A stretch of DNA of 64,000 bases from the NCBI GenBank assembly GCA_016791475.1, contig JAEUWI010000027.1:28938-92937 (forward strand), read 5' to 3'. This document shows positions 1 through 8,960 of this stretch, piece after piece; the first letter of the stretch is position 1, and every line of letters begins with the position of its first letter. The position numbers were made by a program, and so were the translations under genes. The stretch is from Candidatus Hydrogenedentota bacterium (lineage in GTDB: Bacteria > Hydrogenedentota > Hydrogenedentia > Hydrogenedentales > JAEUWI01). Below the pieces are notes generated by a model that worked only from the letters and a program-made list of their open reading frames with translations, was not told where the DNA came from and searched no databases.

Positions 1-9
1 CGAAACCCG

Positions 10-38
10 TAGACAATATGGCGGACGCGGGCTATACT
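10..38 (+). promoter_or_regulatory. Sigma-70-type promoter of the giant lipoprotein gene
   Basis: A -35 box TAGACA (10-15) and a -10 box TATACT (33-38) are separated by 17 nt, each one base from consensus. Transcription would start near 45, giving a leader of about 100 nt before the GTG at 143. This is a sequence match only. Confidence 0.55.
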
Positions 39-142
39 GACACTCTAATCCGCTGTGGTGCGGGCGCGGCCGCAGCGGTACGAGAAGAGTCTTTCCGTCG
101 TGCAGTGAGTTTGGCGTGCCCATTCTTCGTGAGGGTAGCATC

Positions 143-3100
143 GTGCGATTGCTCTTGGCGTTAGTGTCGTTGTGTTGCCTCGCCGCACTCATTCCATCCA
201 CGGGATGCGTTCCCATCGATCCCCCGGTGAAGGTGCCCGACATTGTCGGGCTCACGCGGGCCGAGGCGGAGGCCGAAATCATTGCCGCCGGTCTGGACAT
301 CGGCACGGTTTCCGAGGCTTTCAGCGACACGGTGGCCGCCGGCCTCATCATCTCCCAGGATCCCGCCGCGGACACCGAAGCTGTTCCCGGTTCTACGGTT
401 TCCTTTGTGCTGTCACGAGGGCCGGAGGAGCCCGCTGGCCCCGTGCCGGCGCCGCCCACGACGCCCGTGGTCAACGCCCTTCCGGAGCTTACCGGTGAAG
501 CTACGATTCAGATAACGGGAAACGCCCAGCCCGGTGTGCTGGTGGAGGTCAACGGCGGAGGGGGCTTTGCCACGGCTACGGCGGACAATGCAGGCGCCTA
601 TTCCGTGTCCGTCCCTCTCTATGCAAACCGGCCGAACCGACTTTTTGTCAGCGCCGTCGACGACCTCCTTCTTCGCAGCGCGCCCGCGCCGGTGGTGGTC
701 ATTCAAGATGCTTCACCACCCGCGCTCTTCATCGATTTTCCCGAAGACGGCGCGGAGGTTTACACCGACTCGATTGACGTGTCGGGCCGCGCCGGCGATT
801 TGCTCGCCGGATTCGAGGGGCTCCAGGTGCTCGTCAATGGCGCGGCTGCGGAGACCGATCCGGGTCTTGGCACCAATGGCACCTTCCTCCGCATGGCCGT
901 ACCGCTGGCCGTGGGAGAGAACGTCATCGAGGCGACGGCCACGGACGAGGCGGGCAACGTCGTGCTGGCCCAGGTGACCGTGACGAGATTACCCCTGGCC
1001 GGCCCGCGAATCACCCTTGTTTCCGGTAATGGCCAACTGGGCGGAGCCAATACCACGCTGCCCGAGCCCGTGGTGGTGGAAGTGACCGATGGCGCGAACC
1101 TTCCCATTGCCGACAGCCACCTCACCGCCCGCGTGACGCGGAGCGACGGGCAGCTCTCGCTCAGCCCCGACATCCCGAATCCCGACGGTATTCGCCTGCA
1201 GATCATGACGGACGCCCAGGGGCGGGCAACGATGTACTGGACCCTGGGCACGGACGCGGGCCGGGGCAACAACCGCCTTGAAATCGTCTCGGAAGATACG
1301 GATAACAGCGTATTCTATTGCGCATCGGCACTGCCTGGCGCGCCGACCCAGATTAACATCATGGAGGGCAACAATCAGAAGGTGGAGATAAACAGTACCG
1401 CGCCCGTGCCCCTGACCGTGTGGGTGAGCGATGGCGACAATGGGGTGGAGGGCGTCCCGGTAACCTTTTCATTTACCAGCGCGGATGGCTATTTCAACGA
1501 CACCGAAGGGCTCCAGGAGATCACCGTGATGACTTCGGCGTCGGGTCATGCCGAAGTGCGCTACACGCTCGGCGGGGCCGACACGCACAACCTGATCACC
1601 GCCGATTTTGAAGGAAACACGACCGCCCCGGCGACCTTTGATATTCTTGGACTGGCGCGGGGCGATGGAACGCCCACCAGCTTCGCCGGGCGCGTGCTGG
1701 ACAACGCGGGCGGCCCCATCGGCGGCGCGACCGTCGAGCTTTCGGTGGACAGCGATTTCGTAAGTACCCGAAGCGCGGCCGACGGCAGTTTCACTTTCAC
1801 CGACCTGCCCAGCGGCCTGGCCCACCTGCGCGTGGACGGCGCCACCGCCACGACACTGAACGGCGAGCCGATTCCAGTCGGTTCTTTTCCGTCGCTCAAT
1901 TATGATCCCTACATCGTGCCCGATACCGCAAACTCTCTGAGCATGCCCGTGCTGTTGCCCGCCATCAATCCGGCCAACGCGCGCATGTACGACGGAACCC
2001 AGGATGTGGAGTTGACCGTAGAGGGACTGGAGGGTGTGAAGTTCACCATCGCCGCGGGTTCCATGACCCTCGCGGACGGCACGCGGCCTTCACCGGAGAA
2101 CCCGGTCGCCGTCTCCGTGGATCAGGTGCATTTCGACGATCTTCCCATGCCGATGCCGAACGGCGCGGCGCCCAACATGACCCTGACATTTCAGCCGCCC
2201 CGGGCAACCTACGATCCACCGGTTCGCGTTGAGTACCCGAACACCGCCGGTCTCGCGCCGGGCCAGGTCTCTTACTTTCTCAGCTTCGATCACGATCTGG
2301 GCCAGTACGCAATCGTAGCCTCGGGGGCCGTCTCGGAAGATGGCTCCACCATCGTTACCGACAAGGGGTCCGGCCTCCCGAAGGGCGGGTGGCAGGCCAC
2401 GTGTCCGCCCTACACCGTTCGGGGCAAAGCCCGCGATCGATGCGGCATCGTTGCCGTGCTCATCTTCGCCGGCGGCACCGATCTTCAGGACGACCTCTAC
2501 GCGCTACTCGGGAGGGATTTCAGCGCGGGTGTGCAGCCGATCAAGTCGGGCGTGGACGCCGTGGATCCCGAAAAGGTCCGCTCTTTCATCGCCCGCGCCC
2601 AGTCCTTTGGGCCCTTGCAAGTGCAAATCGGCAGAATGTGGCTCGATCAATTGAAGCGGGATCAACCACCGGACTGTCCGGAGCCCAAGGTCGTTATCGT
2701 GGGCTACAGCCTTGGCGGGGACTCGGTCCGATTGTCCGGTGATATAGACGCGGAGCGGCGCTTTGCCTTCGATCCCATCGCGCGCTCGCTGGTCTTTCCG
2801 CCCACTTGCCTGGCCTACCAGCGCGGGGAATCCTTCCCGGCGCCCTCCAACACCGAGACCGTACTCGCCGGCGAACTCTCCGAGGCCGCAATTGCCAACT
2901 GCATGGCGATCGGATGCAACCTGGACTTGGGGGCCTGCCTGCGCGGGTATCGGATGACCGGCGGGGCCATCAGCACCATCCCCGCCGCGGATCATGGCAC
3001 CATTGTGGGGCTCGCCACGCCCCGCGTCATCACGGCGGTGCAGGAACTGGTCAACCAATTGTCGAAATCCGAAGCGGAGCCGAAAGGCGAGGCGCCGGTA

Positions 3101-6100
3101 CTCCAACTCAACGAAACCTTCACGCTCATGCTCAACGGCCAGAGCTTTCAGCCCGATCAGAGCGGCTTTTTCTTCTTCGACAATGTTTCGGTTACCGACT
3201 CATTCGGCCCCGATGGCCCTGGTTCCCCGCGTGACCAGGTGGGCGATGATTTCGTCCAGATTACCGGCTCGGGAGTGATCGGCGGAGAAACCTGGTATGT
3301 CTACAGCGATCCCTTCCAGGTGCGCAGTGGCGGCGTGGAGGTCATCGACAGCCTGATCTTCCGTCAGACTCCACCCGTGCTGCCGGTATCCATACGCGCC
3401 ACTCCCGAAAGCCCGGTGCTTACCGAAGCCGGCGCGACGACCCGGATGGGGGTGATCGCAACGCTGGCCGATGGCAGCACCGTGGACGTATCCGCGCGAA
3501 ATGACTTCACCACCTACCGGACGAGCAACCCCCGTATCGCGACGGTTTCGAATGAAGGCGTGGTCACCGCCGTGCGCGAAGGCACCGTATTCATCACGGC
3601 CAACAACCGGGGTGCAACTTCGGTCGCCCGCGTGTCGGTGGTCGCCGGTGACGCCCTCACCACGGTGGTGGGCGCTGTGGAGGACAGCGGCGGCGCGCCC
3701 GTGGAAGACAGTGACATCCGCATCGTGAATCTTGCCGGGAGTGGCGAGACGGATTCGAGCGGCGCCTTCAGCATTCCGCTGGTGGCCGCGAATCAGGGCA
3801 ATATCGTCACCATCGCACAGCGTCTCGGTAGCGGGCCCGCCCTGATCGCGGTCAGTCCGCCCGCGGTTCCCGTTGCGGGCGGCACGACGAATGTGGGCAC
3901 GCTGGTGGCCGAAACCCTCTGTGAACGCTTTCCCGGCGATTGCGACGACATCGATCTCGACGGTGTTCGCGACGCCATCGAAGCCGCGCTGGGTCTGGCT
4001 GCGGGCGACAACGACGCCGACAACGACGGTATCCTCGATGGTGATGAAGATCTGGACGGGGACGGCCTGTCCGTGACGGTGGAAGATGCCGTCGGCACCG
4101 ACCCCGCGTCCAGCGACACGGATCAGGACGGATTGGCCGATGGCGAGGAGTTGCGGCGGGGATCGTCGCCGATAGACCAGGACTCGGACGGAGACGGCCT
4201 GCTGGATGGAGAAGATGACGATCCCGCTGTGGCGGACGCCACACCGCCCACGGTGATTCTGAGCAGTCCCGGGGATGGAAGCGAATTGATTGAGGGCGAA
4301 TCGATCACCTTGAGAGCCACTGCGGAGGACAATGGTCGCGTGGCCTCGGTGACCTTCGTCGCGCAGGGTCTAGAAGCGGGGACGGACACGGCGGTGCCCT
4401 TTGCCCTTGACTATCAGGTGCCGCTCGATATCAATCTGCTCACCTTGGAAGCCATCGCCACGGACACGAATGAAAACACCGGGACTACGGGTCCTCTGGA
4501 GTTCACCGTCCTGCCCGATCCGGGGTCGACGGTGATCGGCCTCGTAACCGACGAGGCTGAGGTGCCCCTGGAAGGCGCGGAGGTCACTGTCGTACCCGGA
4601 TTCACGGCGACGACGGGCGTCGACGGACGCTTCTCAATTGCCGGCGTTCCAACGGTATCCGGCGACTACACGGTGCGTGCACGATTCGCCCCGGAAGGTG
4701 GACGGAGTCTGAAGGGCACTTCAGCGCCGGTGGCTCCGGTGCGGGGCGGCACGACGGACGCAGGCACGATCATCGTTCGGGACGCGCCGCTCTTTGAAGG
4801 CCGCAAGTATCCCATCGCCGACATACCGACGGACGCGGCGGCGGGCGATGTGACTGGTGATGGTGCCCCGGACATCGCAGTAACAATCGGATCGAGCCTC
4901 AACCGGGTCCGGCTCTTTCGGGGCAACGGTGATGGTTCACTGCAATCCTCGGTGCTGATCGACGAGTTTACGCTGAGACCGGAAGGCGTGGCGATGGCGC
5001 GCATTGACGACGGAGACAGTCTCGACCTTGTTGTGGCGCAGCGCGCCCCGGGGAACGCCCTACCCGGGCAGGTGTCGGTCTACCTCAACGACGGCGTCGG
5101 CGGCTTCGGCGCGGCGATAAACTCGCCCACAACCATTGGCAATCAGGCCCCGGAATTCTCCGTGGCCGATTTGAACGGCGACACCGCACTCGATCTGATC
5201 ATTGCCACCGGAACGAATTCCACCAGTAATGTGGAAGTCCTGCTGGGTGATGGGTCTGGCGCCTTTGCGGCGGGCGCGCTCTATCCCGCGGGCGTGATGG
5301 TGACGGACGTCGCCATCGGCGACTTCGACGGTGACGAGGCGCCGGACATCGCCGCCGCAGACCAGAACGGCTCGCAGGTGTACGTGTTGTTTAACAATGC
5401 CGATGGCTCCGGTACATTCCAGGACGGCGTGGTGGCAATCCCCCGTCCCGACGGTGAGGCGTTTCCAGGGGCCGTGGCGGTGGCCGACCTCAACGGCGAT
5501 GGCGATTTCGACCTCGCAGCCGGCTTCGGTCAGTCCAACGTCAATTCGGCCTCCGCTGTGGTGGCCCTCGGCAATGGCGACGGTACGTTCCGCGATGCCG
5601 TTGTCTACGCTGTGTCGGAATTTGGCAGCGCGACGCCCGCCAAAGTCTCCGCAGCCGATATGAACGGCGATGATGTCCCGGATCTGGTGGCGGCCAATCG
5701 AAACTCCTCCGAAATCACGATCTTGCCCGGTGTCGGGGATGGAAGCTTCCTCGCGCCGCTGGCGGTACCGACGGGTAATACCCCCGAGACCGCCGTGATC
5801 GCGGACATGGACAAAGACGGCGACCCCGACGTGGTCTCGGCGAACTGGAGCATGGACGTGTTCGTGCTGTTCAATGACGGCAGTGCCGGCCTCACCCCGC
5901 CGCCGCCCGCCACGAACACCGAAGGCAACGAACCGGTGTCCGTCGTGGTGGCGGACTTTGACGGCGACGCCATTGAGGACGCCGCCGTGGCCCACCGGAT
6001 CAGCAATGACCTAGCCATACTCAAAGGCAATGAAAATGGGACCTTTGCCCCACCCGTCCCGATTGAGGTCGGCGAGACGCCCACCAATATCTCGCTGGGC

Positions 6101-7003
6101 CATTTTAATGCCGATGGATTTGTGGATCTCGTGGTGCCGAGCCAGAGTGGCAATTCCATTTCTCTGCTTCTCGGCAAGGGCGATGGCACCTTCGAAACAC
6201 CGGCGACCATCGACCTGACCATAGGGAACCTGCCGAGTTACGGTGCGGTGGGACGCTTCAACGGAGATGCCTTTGACGATGTCGCAGTGGCCGTGGAAAC
6301 CGCGCAGAAAGTTGCGATCCTCCTGGGCAACGGGGACGGAACATTCCAGACACCCCAGGTCATCGATACCAACCGCAGCCCCCAGTTCATTACCGCCGCA
6401 GACATCAATGCCGACACGTTCCAGGATCTGCTCGTGGGGGTAAATGATTTCCCCGGAGGCGTGGTGGTCCATATGGGCAATGGCGACGGAACCTTTGATT
6501 CGCCATCCCTGATTTTCGCGCTGGATTCCAGCCTCTACGTACAAAATATCGAGGTGGCCGACATGGACCAGGATTCCGTCCAGGATGTCGTCATTATGAC
6601 GGGTTACTCCGACCCCGTGGACTCAAAAGGCACGAGTCAATTCTTAGGTGGATTCTTTCTGCTTTACGGCCTGGACGGAGGGGGCTTTGAATCCGCCGTG
6701 TATCAGCCCGGCAACGGATCCGATCCCGGTCAGGGCAGCGCCGCCGATATTGATGGCGATGGCGTCCTCGATCTCATTTCCGCGAGCGGGACAACCCTCG
6801 ACGTATCCGTGCTCCTCGGCAATGGAGACCGCACATTCCTGCCCGAGCAGCGCTACAACATGAACCGTCCGGGCCGCTTCAACTTCGGTAGCGGCGGCGG
6901 TGCCCGCTTTCAGATCTACGACGCCAACGAAGACGGATTAAAGGACATCGTGGCCGTGTACGGACTGGTCAGTGAAATTCAATCGCTGCTCCAACTGCCC
7001 TGA
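143..7003 (+). CDS. Giant multidomain surface lipoprotein (PASTA, Ig-like, lipase-like, FG-GAP)
   Basis: Predicted lipoprotein of 2286 residues, probably displayed outside the cytoplasm. I chose GTG 143 over GTG 116 because GAGGG lies 7 nt upstream and the product then begins with a basic n-region, a hydrophobic core and the lipobox S-T-G-C. Visible modules in order: a PASTA repeat (about 30-95), Ig-like domains, a carboxypeptidase-regulatory-like fold (about 505-560), an alpha/beta-hydrolase-like segment with G-Y-S-L-G (Ser856), a BIG2-type domain (about 1085-1170), acidic DxDxDG calcium-binding repeats (about 1265-1360), another Ig-like and carboxypeptidase-regulatory-like pair, then many FG-GAP/VCBS units with DxNxD or DxDGD cores to the end (about 1555-2280). 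FG-GAP arrays usually form beta-propellers. An adhesin or scaffold role is inferred; whether the GxSxG segment is catalytic is unknown. Confidence 0.85.
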   Translation: MRLLLALVSLCCLAALIPSTGCVPIDPPVKVPDIVGLTRAEAEAEIIAAGLDIGTVSEAFSDTVAAGLIISQDPAADTEAVPGSTVSFVLSRGPEEPAGPVPAPPTTPVVNALPELTGEATIQITGNAQPGVLVEVNGGGGFATATADNAGAYSVSVPLYANRPNRLFVSAVDDLLLRSAPAPVVVIQDASPPALFIDFPEDGAEVYTDSIDVSGRAGDLLAGFEGLQVLVNGAAAETDPGLGTNGTFLRMAVPLAVGENVIEATATDEAGNVVLAQVTVTRLPLAGPRITLVSGNGQLGGANTTLPEPVVVEVTDGANLPIADSHLTARVTRSDGQLSLSPDIPNPDGIRLQIMTDAQGRATMYWTLGTDAGRGNNRLEIVSEDTDNSVFYCASALPGAPTQINIMEGNNQKVEINSTAPVPLTVWVSDGDNGVEGVPVTFSFTSADGYFNDTEGLQEITVMTSASGHAEVRYTLGGADTHNLITADFEGNTTAPATFDILGLARGDGTPTSFAGRVLDNAGGPIGGATVELSVDSDFVSTRSAADGSFTFTDLPSGLAHLRVDGATATTLNGEPIPVGSFPSLNYDPYIVPDTANSLSMPVLLPAINPANARMYDGTQDVELTVEGLEGVKFTIAAGSMTLADGTRPSPENPVAVSVDQVHFDDLPMPMPNGAAPNMTLTFQPPRATYDPPVRVEYPNTAGLAPGQVSYFLSFDHDLGQYAIVASGAVSEDGSTIVTDKGSGLPKGGWQATCPPYTVRGKARDRCGIVAVLIFAGGTDLQDDLYALLGRDFSAGVQPIKSGVDAVDPEKVRSFIARAQSFGPLQVQIGRMWLDQLKRDQPPDCPEPKVVIVGYSLGGDSVRLSGDIDAERRFAFDPIARSLVFPPTCLAYQRGESFPAPSNTETVLAGELSEAAIANCMAIGCNLDLGACLRGYRMTGGAISTIPAADHGTIVGLATPRVITAVQELVNQLSKSEAEPKGEAPVLQLNETFTLMLNGQSFQPDQSGFFFFDNVSVTDSFGPDGPGSPRDQVGDDFVQITGSGVIGGETWYVYSDPFQVRSGGVEVIDSLIFRQTPPVLPVSIRATPESPVLTEAGATTRMGVIATLADGSTVDVSARNDFTTYRTSNPRIATVSNEGVVTAVREGTVFITANNRGATSVARVSVVAGDALTTVVGAVEDSGGAPVEDSDIRIVNLAGSGETDSSGAFSIPLVAANQGNIVTIAQRLGSGPALIAVSPPAVPVAGGTTNVGTLVAETLCERFPGDCDDIDLDGVRDAIEAALGLAAGDNDADNDGILDGDEDLDGDGLSVTVEDAVGTDPASSDTDQDGLADGEELRRGSSPIDQDSDGDGLLDGEDDDPAVADATPPTVILSSPGDGSELIEGESITLRATAEDNGRVASVTFVAQGLEAGTDTAVPFALDYQVPLDINLLTLEAIATDTNENTGTTGPLEFTVLPDPGSTVIGLVTDEAEVPLEGAEVTVVPGFTATTGVDGRFSIAGVPTVSGDYTVRARFAPEGGRSLKGTSAPVAPVRGGTTDAGTIIVRDAPLFEGRKYPIADIPTDAAAGDVTGDGAPDIAVTIGSSLNRVRLFRGNGDGSLQSSVLIDEFTLRPEGVAMARIDDGDSLDLVVAQRAPGNALPGQVSVYLNDGVGGFGAAINSPTTIGNQAPEFSVADLNGDTALDLIIATGTNSTSNVEVLLGDGSGAFAAGALYPAGVMVTDVAIGDFDGDEAPDIAAADQNGSQVYVLFNNADGSGTFQDGVVAIPRPDGEAFPGAVAVADLNGDGDFDLAAGFGQSNVNSASAVVALGNGDGTFRDAVVYAVSEFGSATPAKVSAADMNGDDVPDLVAANRNSSEITILPGVGDGSFLAPLAVPTGNTPETAVIADMDKDGDPDVVSANWSMDVFVLFNDGSAGLTPPPPATNTEGNEPVSVVVADFDGDAIEDAAVAHRISNDLAILKGNENGTFAPPVPIEVGETPTNISLGHFNADGFVDLVVPSQSGNSISLLLGKGDGTFETPATIDLTIGNLPSYGAVGRFNGDAFDDVAVAVETAQKVAILLGNGDGTFQTPQVIDTNRSPQFITAADINADTFQDLLVGVNDFPGGVVVHMGNGDGTFDSPSLIFALDSSLYVQNIEVADMDQDSVQDVVIMTGYSDPVDSKGTSQFLGGFFLLYGLDGGGFESAVYQPGNGSDPGQGSAADIDGDGVLDLISASGTTLDVSVLLGNGDRTFLPEQRYNMNRPGRFNFGSGGGARFQIYDANEDGLKDIVAVYGLVSEIQSLLQLP

Positions 7004-7180
7004 GCCGGGAAGAATCGCAACCAGGCTCTCGGTCGGCTGAAGGCACGTTGGGAAATCACCGCGATGGTGTAGAAGACCCGTAAACAAAAGTGCGAGGCGG
7101 GTGACGGAGATCCCCGCAGCTCGGGTGCGATTCGAGCGCGTATTCCGTCATCCGCCCCGCGTGGTGGGAACAACCCGCCT

Positions 7181-7549
7181 TCAGTCAGCGGGCGATGCCT
7201 TGATTTCGAGGGTGGTCAGGGCGATGGCGCCATCTTCCCCCGCACCAATTCGGATTACGTGGTGGGTCTCGCCCCGGGCCGTGGTGGCGTTGAGTCGGAT
7301 AAGGTAGCGGCCGGGGGTGTCCGGCGTGAACCGCACGCGACGGTCATTGGCGCCGTGCAGGGGTGCTTCGCTGCCGTCCGGCGCGGCGATCAATTCCCAG
7401 TTGAAGCGGCCCGACGCTTCGACCGCGACCAGGCCGATGGCGGCGGCGGCGTCGAGTTGCACGGTCTTGCGAGTGGCAAGCTTAGGCATGGCGGCTACTC
7501 CGGGGCGAATGAGGATCGTGTCCAGGTACCAGACGGTATTCGTATTCAT
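7181..7549 (-). CDS. Small PKD-like beta-domain protein
   Basis: 122-residue protein of unknown function. Residues from about 45 to 100 read like a PKD or related beta-sandwich: a W-E-L strand, a G-x-Y-L-I-R-L strand and an alternating hydrophobic pattern. There is no clear signal peptide. The ATG at 7549 is preferred to a further-upstream TTG, because that TTG lies inside the -24 element of the sigma-54-type promoter at 7637-7654; transcription would start near 7628, leaving a leader of about 78 nt. Nothing obvious is co-transcribed with it. Twin palindromes lie about 100-135 bp upstream of the promoter. The gene call is moderately certain; the function is not recognised. Confidence 0.6.
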   Translation of the reverse strand: MNTNTVWYLDTILIRPGVAAMPKLATRKTVQLDAAAAIGLVAVEASGRFNWELIAAPDGSEAPLHGANDRRVRFTPDTPGRYLIRLNATTARGETHHVIRIGAGEDGAIALTTLEIKASPAD

Positions 7550-7636
7550 CGTATCGGGGTATCTCTTGGTTTCAGTGACAGCGTGTGCTTGGGCTGTCTC
7601 CGGCTGGTTTTTGTGTAGTAGATGGTCTTGTTTAAT

Positions 7637-7654
7637 AAGCAAGAGTCTTGCCAA
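7637..7654 (-). promoter_or_regulatory. Sigma-54 (RpoN) type promoter
   Basis: Read on the minus strand, the segment TTGGCAAGACTCTTGCTT carries the invariant -24 GG (7652-7651) and -12 GC (7640-7639), exactly 10 nt apart, with close matches to the consensus around both. It points toward the small gene starting at 7549. Confidence 0.65.
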
Positions 7655-7747
7655 TAGACCTGATATTGAGAATCCGGTGTAAGCTGTTTATTTCCAATAG
7701 GCAATCGCGCCACAGCACCAGAGAGCGTGGAGTAATAGTGGGCTGAA

Positions 7748-7786
7748 GTCTCCGAATTGAGACGGGTTTTGTCTCGAAATAGAGAC
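7748..7786. promoter_or_regulatory. Twin GTCTC-N6-GAGAC palindromes, candidate enhancer sites
   Basis: Two copies of GTCTC-N6-GAGAC occur at 7748-7763 and 7771-7786, with centres 23 bp apart (about two helical turns). They lie 95-135 bp upstream of the sigma-54-type promoter, the usual distance for binding of a bacterial enhancer-binding protein. The regulator is not in the window. Terminator function is unlikely because the stems are only 5 bp. Confidence 0.5.
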
Positions 7787-7921
7787 CGTAAGCGCGGAGA
7801 ACGTGGGGAGTATGGTGATGCCGGGTGCGGGCTGGGGCGTCTGAAGCCCGTTTCTTGACGCGCCACGCCCTCGTAGATTAGCGTGATGCCAACCGATGCA
7901 AGCAACAGGAGCGTCACCACC

Positions 7922-8650
7922 ATGGACATGGAAGAAGTAAACCGAGTAATCCGCAACGCCTTTCCGGATGGACGGGTGACCGGCGGTTATTACTACGACG
8001 GAGATTCCTACTACGACGGAATTGGCGACGAGGTCCGTGCCGCGCTGATGGGTGTTGACCCGGCGGTCCATGTGCACCATCGTCCGCCCCAGGAGATGGT
8101 GGTGTGGGATGAGGAAGGTGAGCCGGACGACGAAAATCTCTGGCCGGACGATCCGCGGAGCTACGACATAGTATTCCTCAGTCCCGATGGCAAAGTCTTT
8201 GAGTTCGACGGCACCTTCGAGGAGGACGGGTGGGACGAGGAGAAGGAAGACTTTGTGCCCGTGACCGTTCCCATGACGGGCCGCGTGGGCTATATCGTCG
8301 GCATTTCCATGATCGCGCCCTTCGCCGCCGTGCAGCGCGGCTTTCTCTACGTCTCCGAAGACGGGCCATCCTCCCCCGACATCGTGTTTGGCCGCGAACG
8401 AGACGAAGTAGAAGACGAAGGCTCGCCCTTCGACGATCCCGAGTTTCTCACGCCCGAAGCCGCCGCGACGCTGAAGGCTTTCGAGGAAAAAATACACGCT
8501 GTGCTGGCCTCCTTCAGAATCCATGTGCTGACCGAAGCCGAGCTGAACGAGCCGATCCCCGGCCTCGCGCCCGACGCGGAAATAGAGCGCGTCACAAAAG
8601 CGGAATACGCGACGGTGGGGGACGCGCTGTTCTTCACGGTGTACGAGTGA
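7922..8650 (+). CDS. Acidic hypothetical protein
   Basis: 242-residue soluble protein of unrecognised family. The ATG at 7922 is chosen because GGAG lies about 11 nt upstream; in-frame GTG 7883 and ATG 7886 lack a ribosome site. The sequence is rich in Asp, Glu and Tyr near the N-terminus (a Y-Y-Y-D-G-D-S-Y-Y-D-G stretch), with an acidic loop around residues 70-120 and no signal peptide or membrane segment. It has the GC-rich codon use of the surrounding chromosome. It is followed 12 bp later by a short membrane-protein remnant and then by the AT-rich island. No function is proposed. Confidence 0.7.
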   Translation: MDMEEVNRVIRNAFPDGRVTGGYYYDGDSYYDGIGDEVRAALMGVDPAVHVHHRPPQEMVVWDEEGEPDDENLWPDDPRSYDIVFLSPDGKVFEFDGTFEEDGWDEEKEDFVPVTVPMTGRVGYIVGISMIAPFAAVQRGFLYVSEDGPSSPDIVFGRERDEVEDEGSPFDDPEFLTPEAAATLKAFEEKIHAVLASFRIHVLTEAELNEPIPGLAPDAEIERVTKAEYATVGDALFFTVYE

Positions 8651-8662
8651 GGCGCATGGGCT

Positions 8663-8791
8663 ATGGAAAAACGCCTCCACGCCCGCGCCAACGCCAACCA
8701 CTGGGCCGCGAGCATCTGTGTCCTCGGCGGACTCTTTCCGGCCATTGGAGCGGCGTGGTTACCGATCACAACCACCCTCCGAAAGTTTTAA
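8663..8791 (+). pseudogene. Truncated membrane-protein remnant at the island border
   Basis: A 42-codon frame begins 12 bp after the preceding stop. It has GC-rich codons and reads as a basic start followed by one hydrophobic helix (from A-A-S-I-C-V-L-G-G-L to about A-W-L-P). It then runs into AT-rich sequence and stops at 8789-8791. I infer the 5' end of a membrane-protein gene cut off by arrival of the AT-rich island. The alternative is a genuine 42-residue membrane peptide. Confidence 0.35.
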
Positions 8792-8960
8792 CTGAAAAAG
8801 TCCTACACCGGGTCCCTCTAATATTAAGAACGTCACGGAGAAGATTTTCCTCCGGGGTGCGTAGAGGCCATTTTGATGTAGGTTCGCCGAGTCAAGAAGC
8901 TTCGCGTCAGGGGATACTTTCAACAGGTTACTTTCCACATACGCTTCAACCTGAAGAAAT

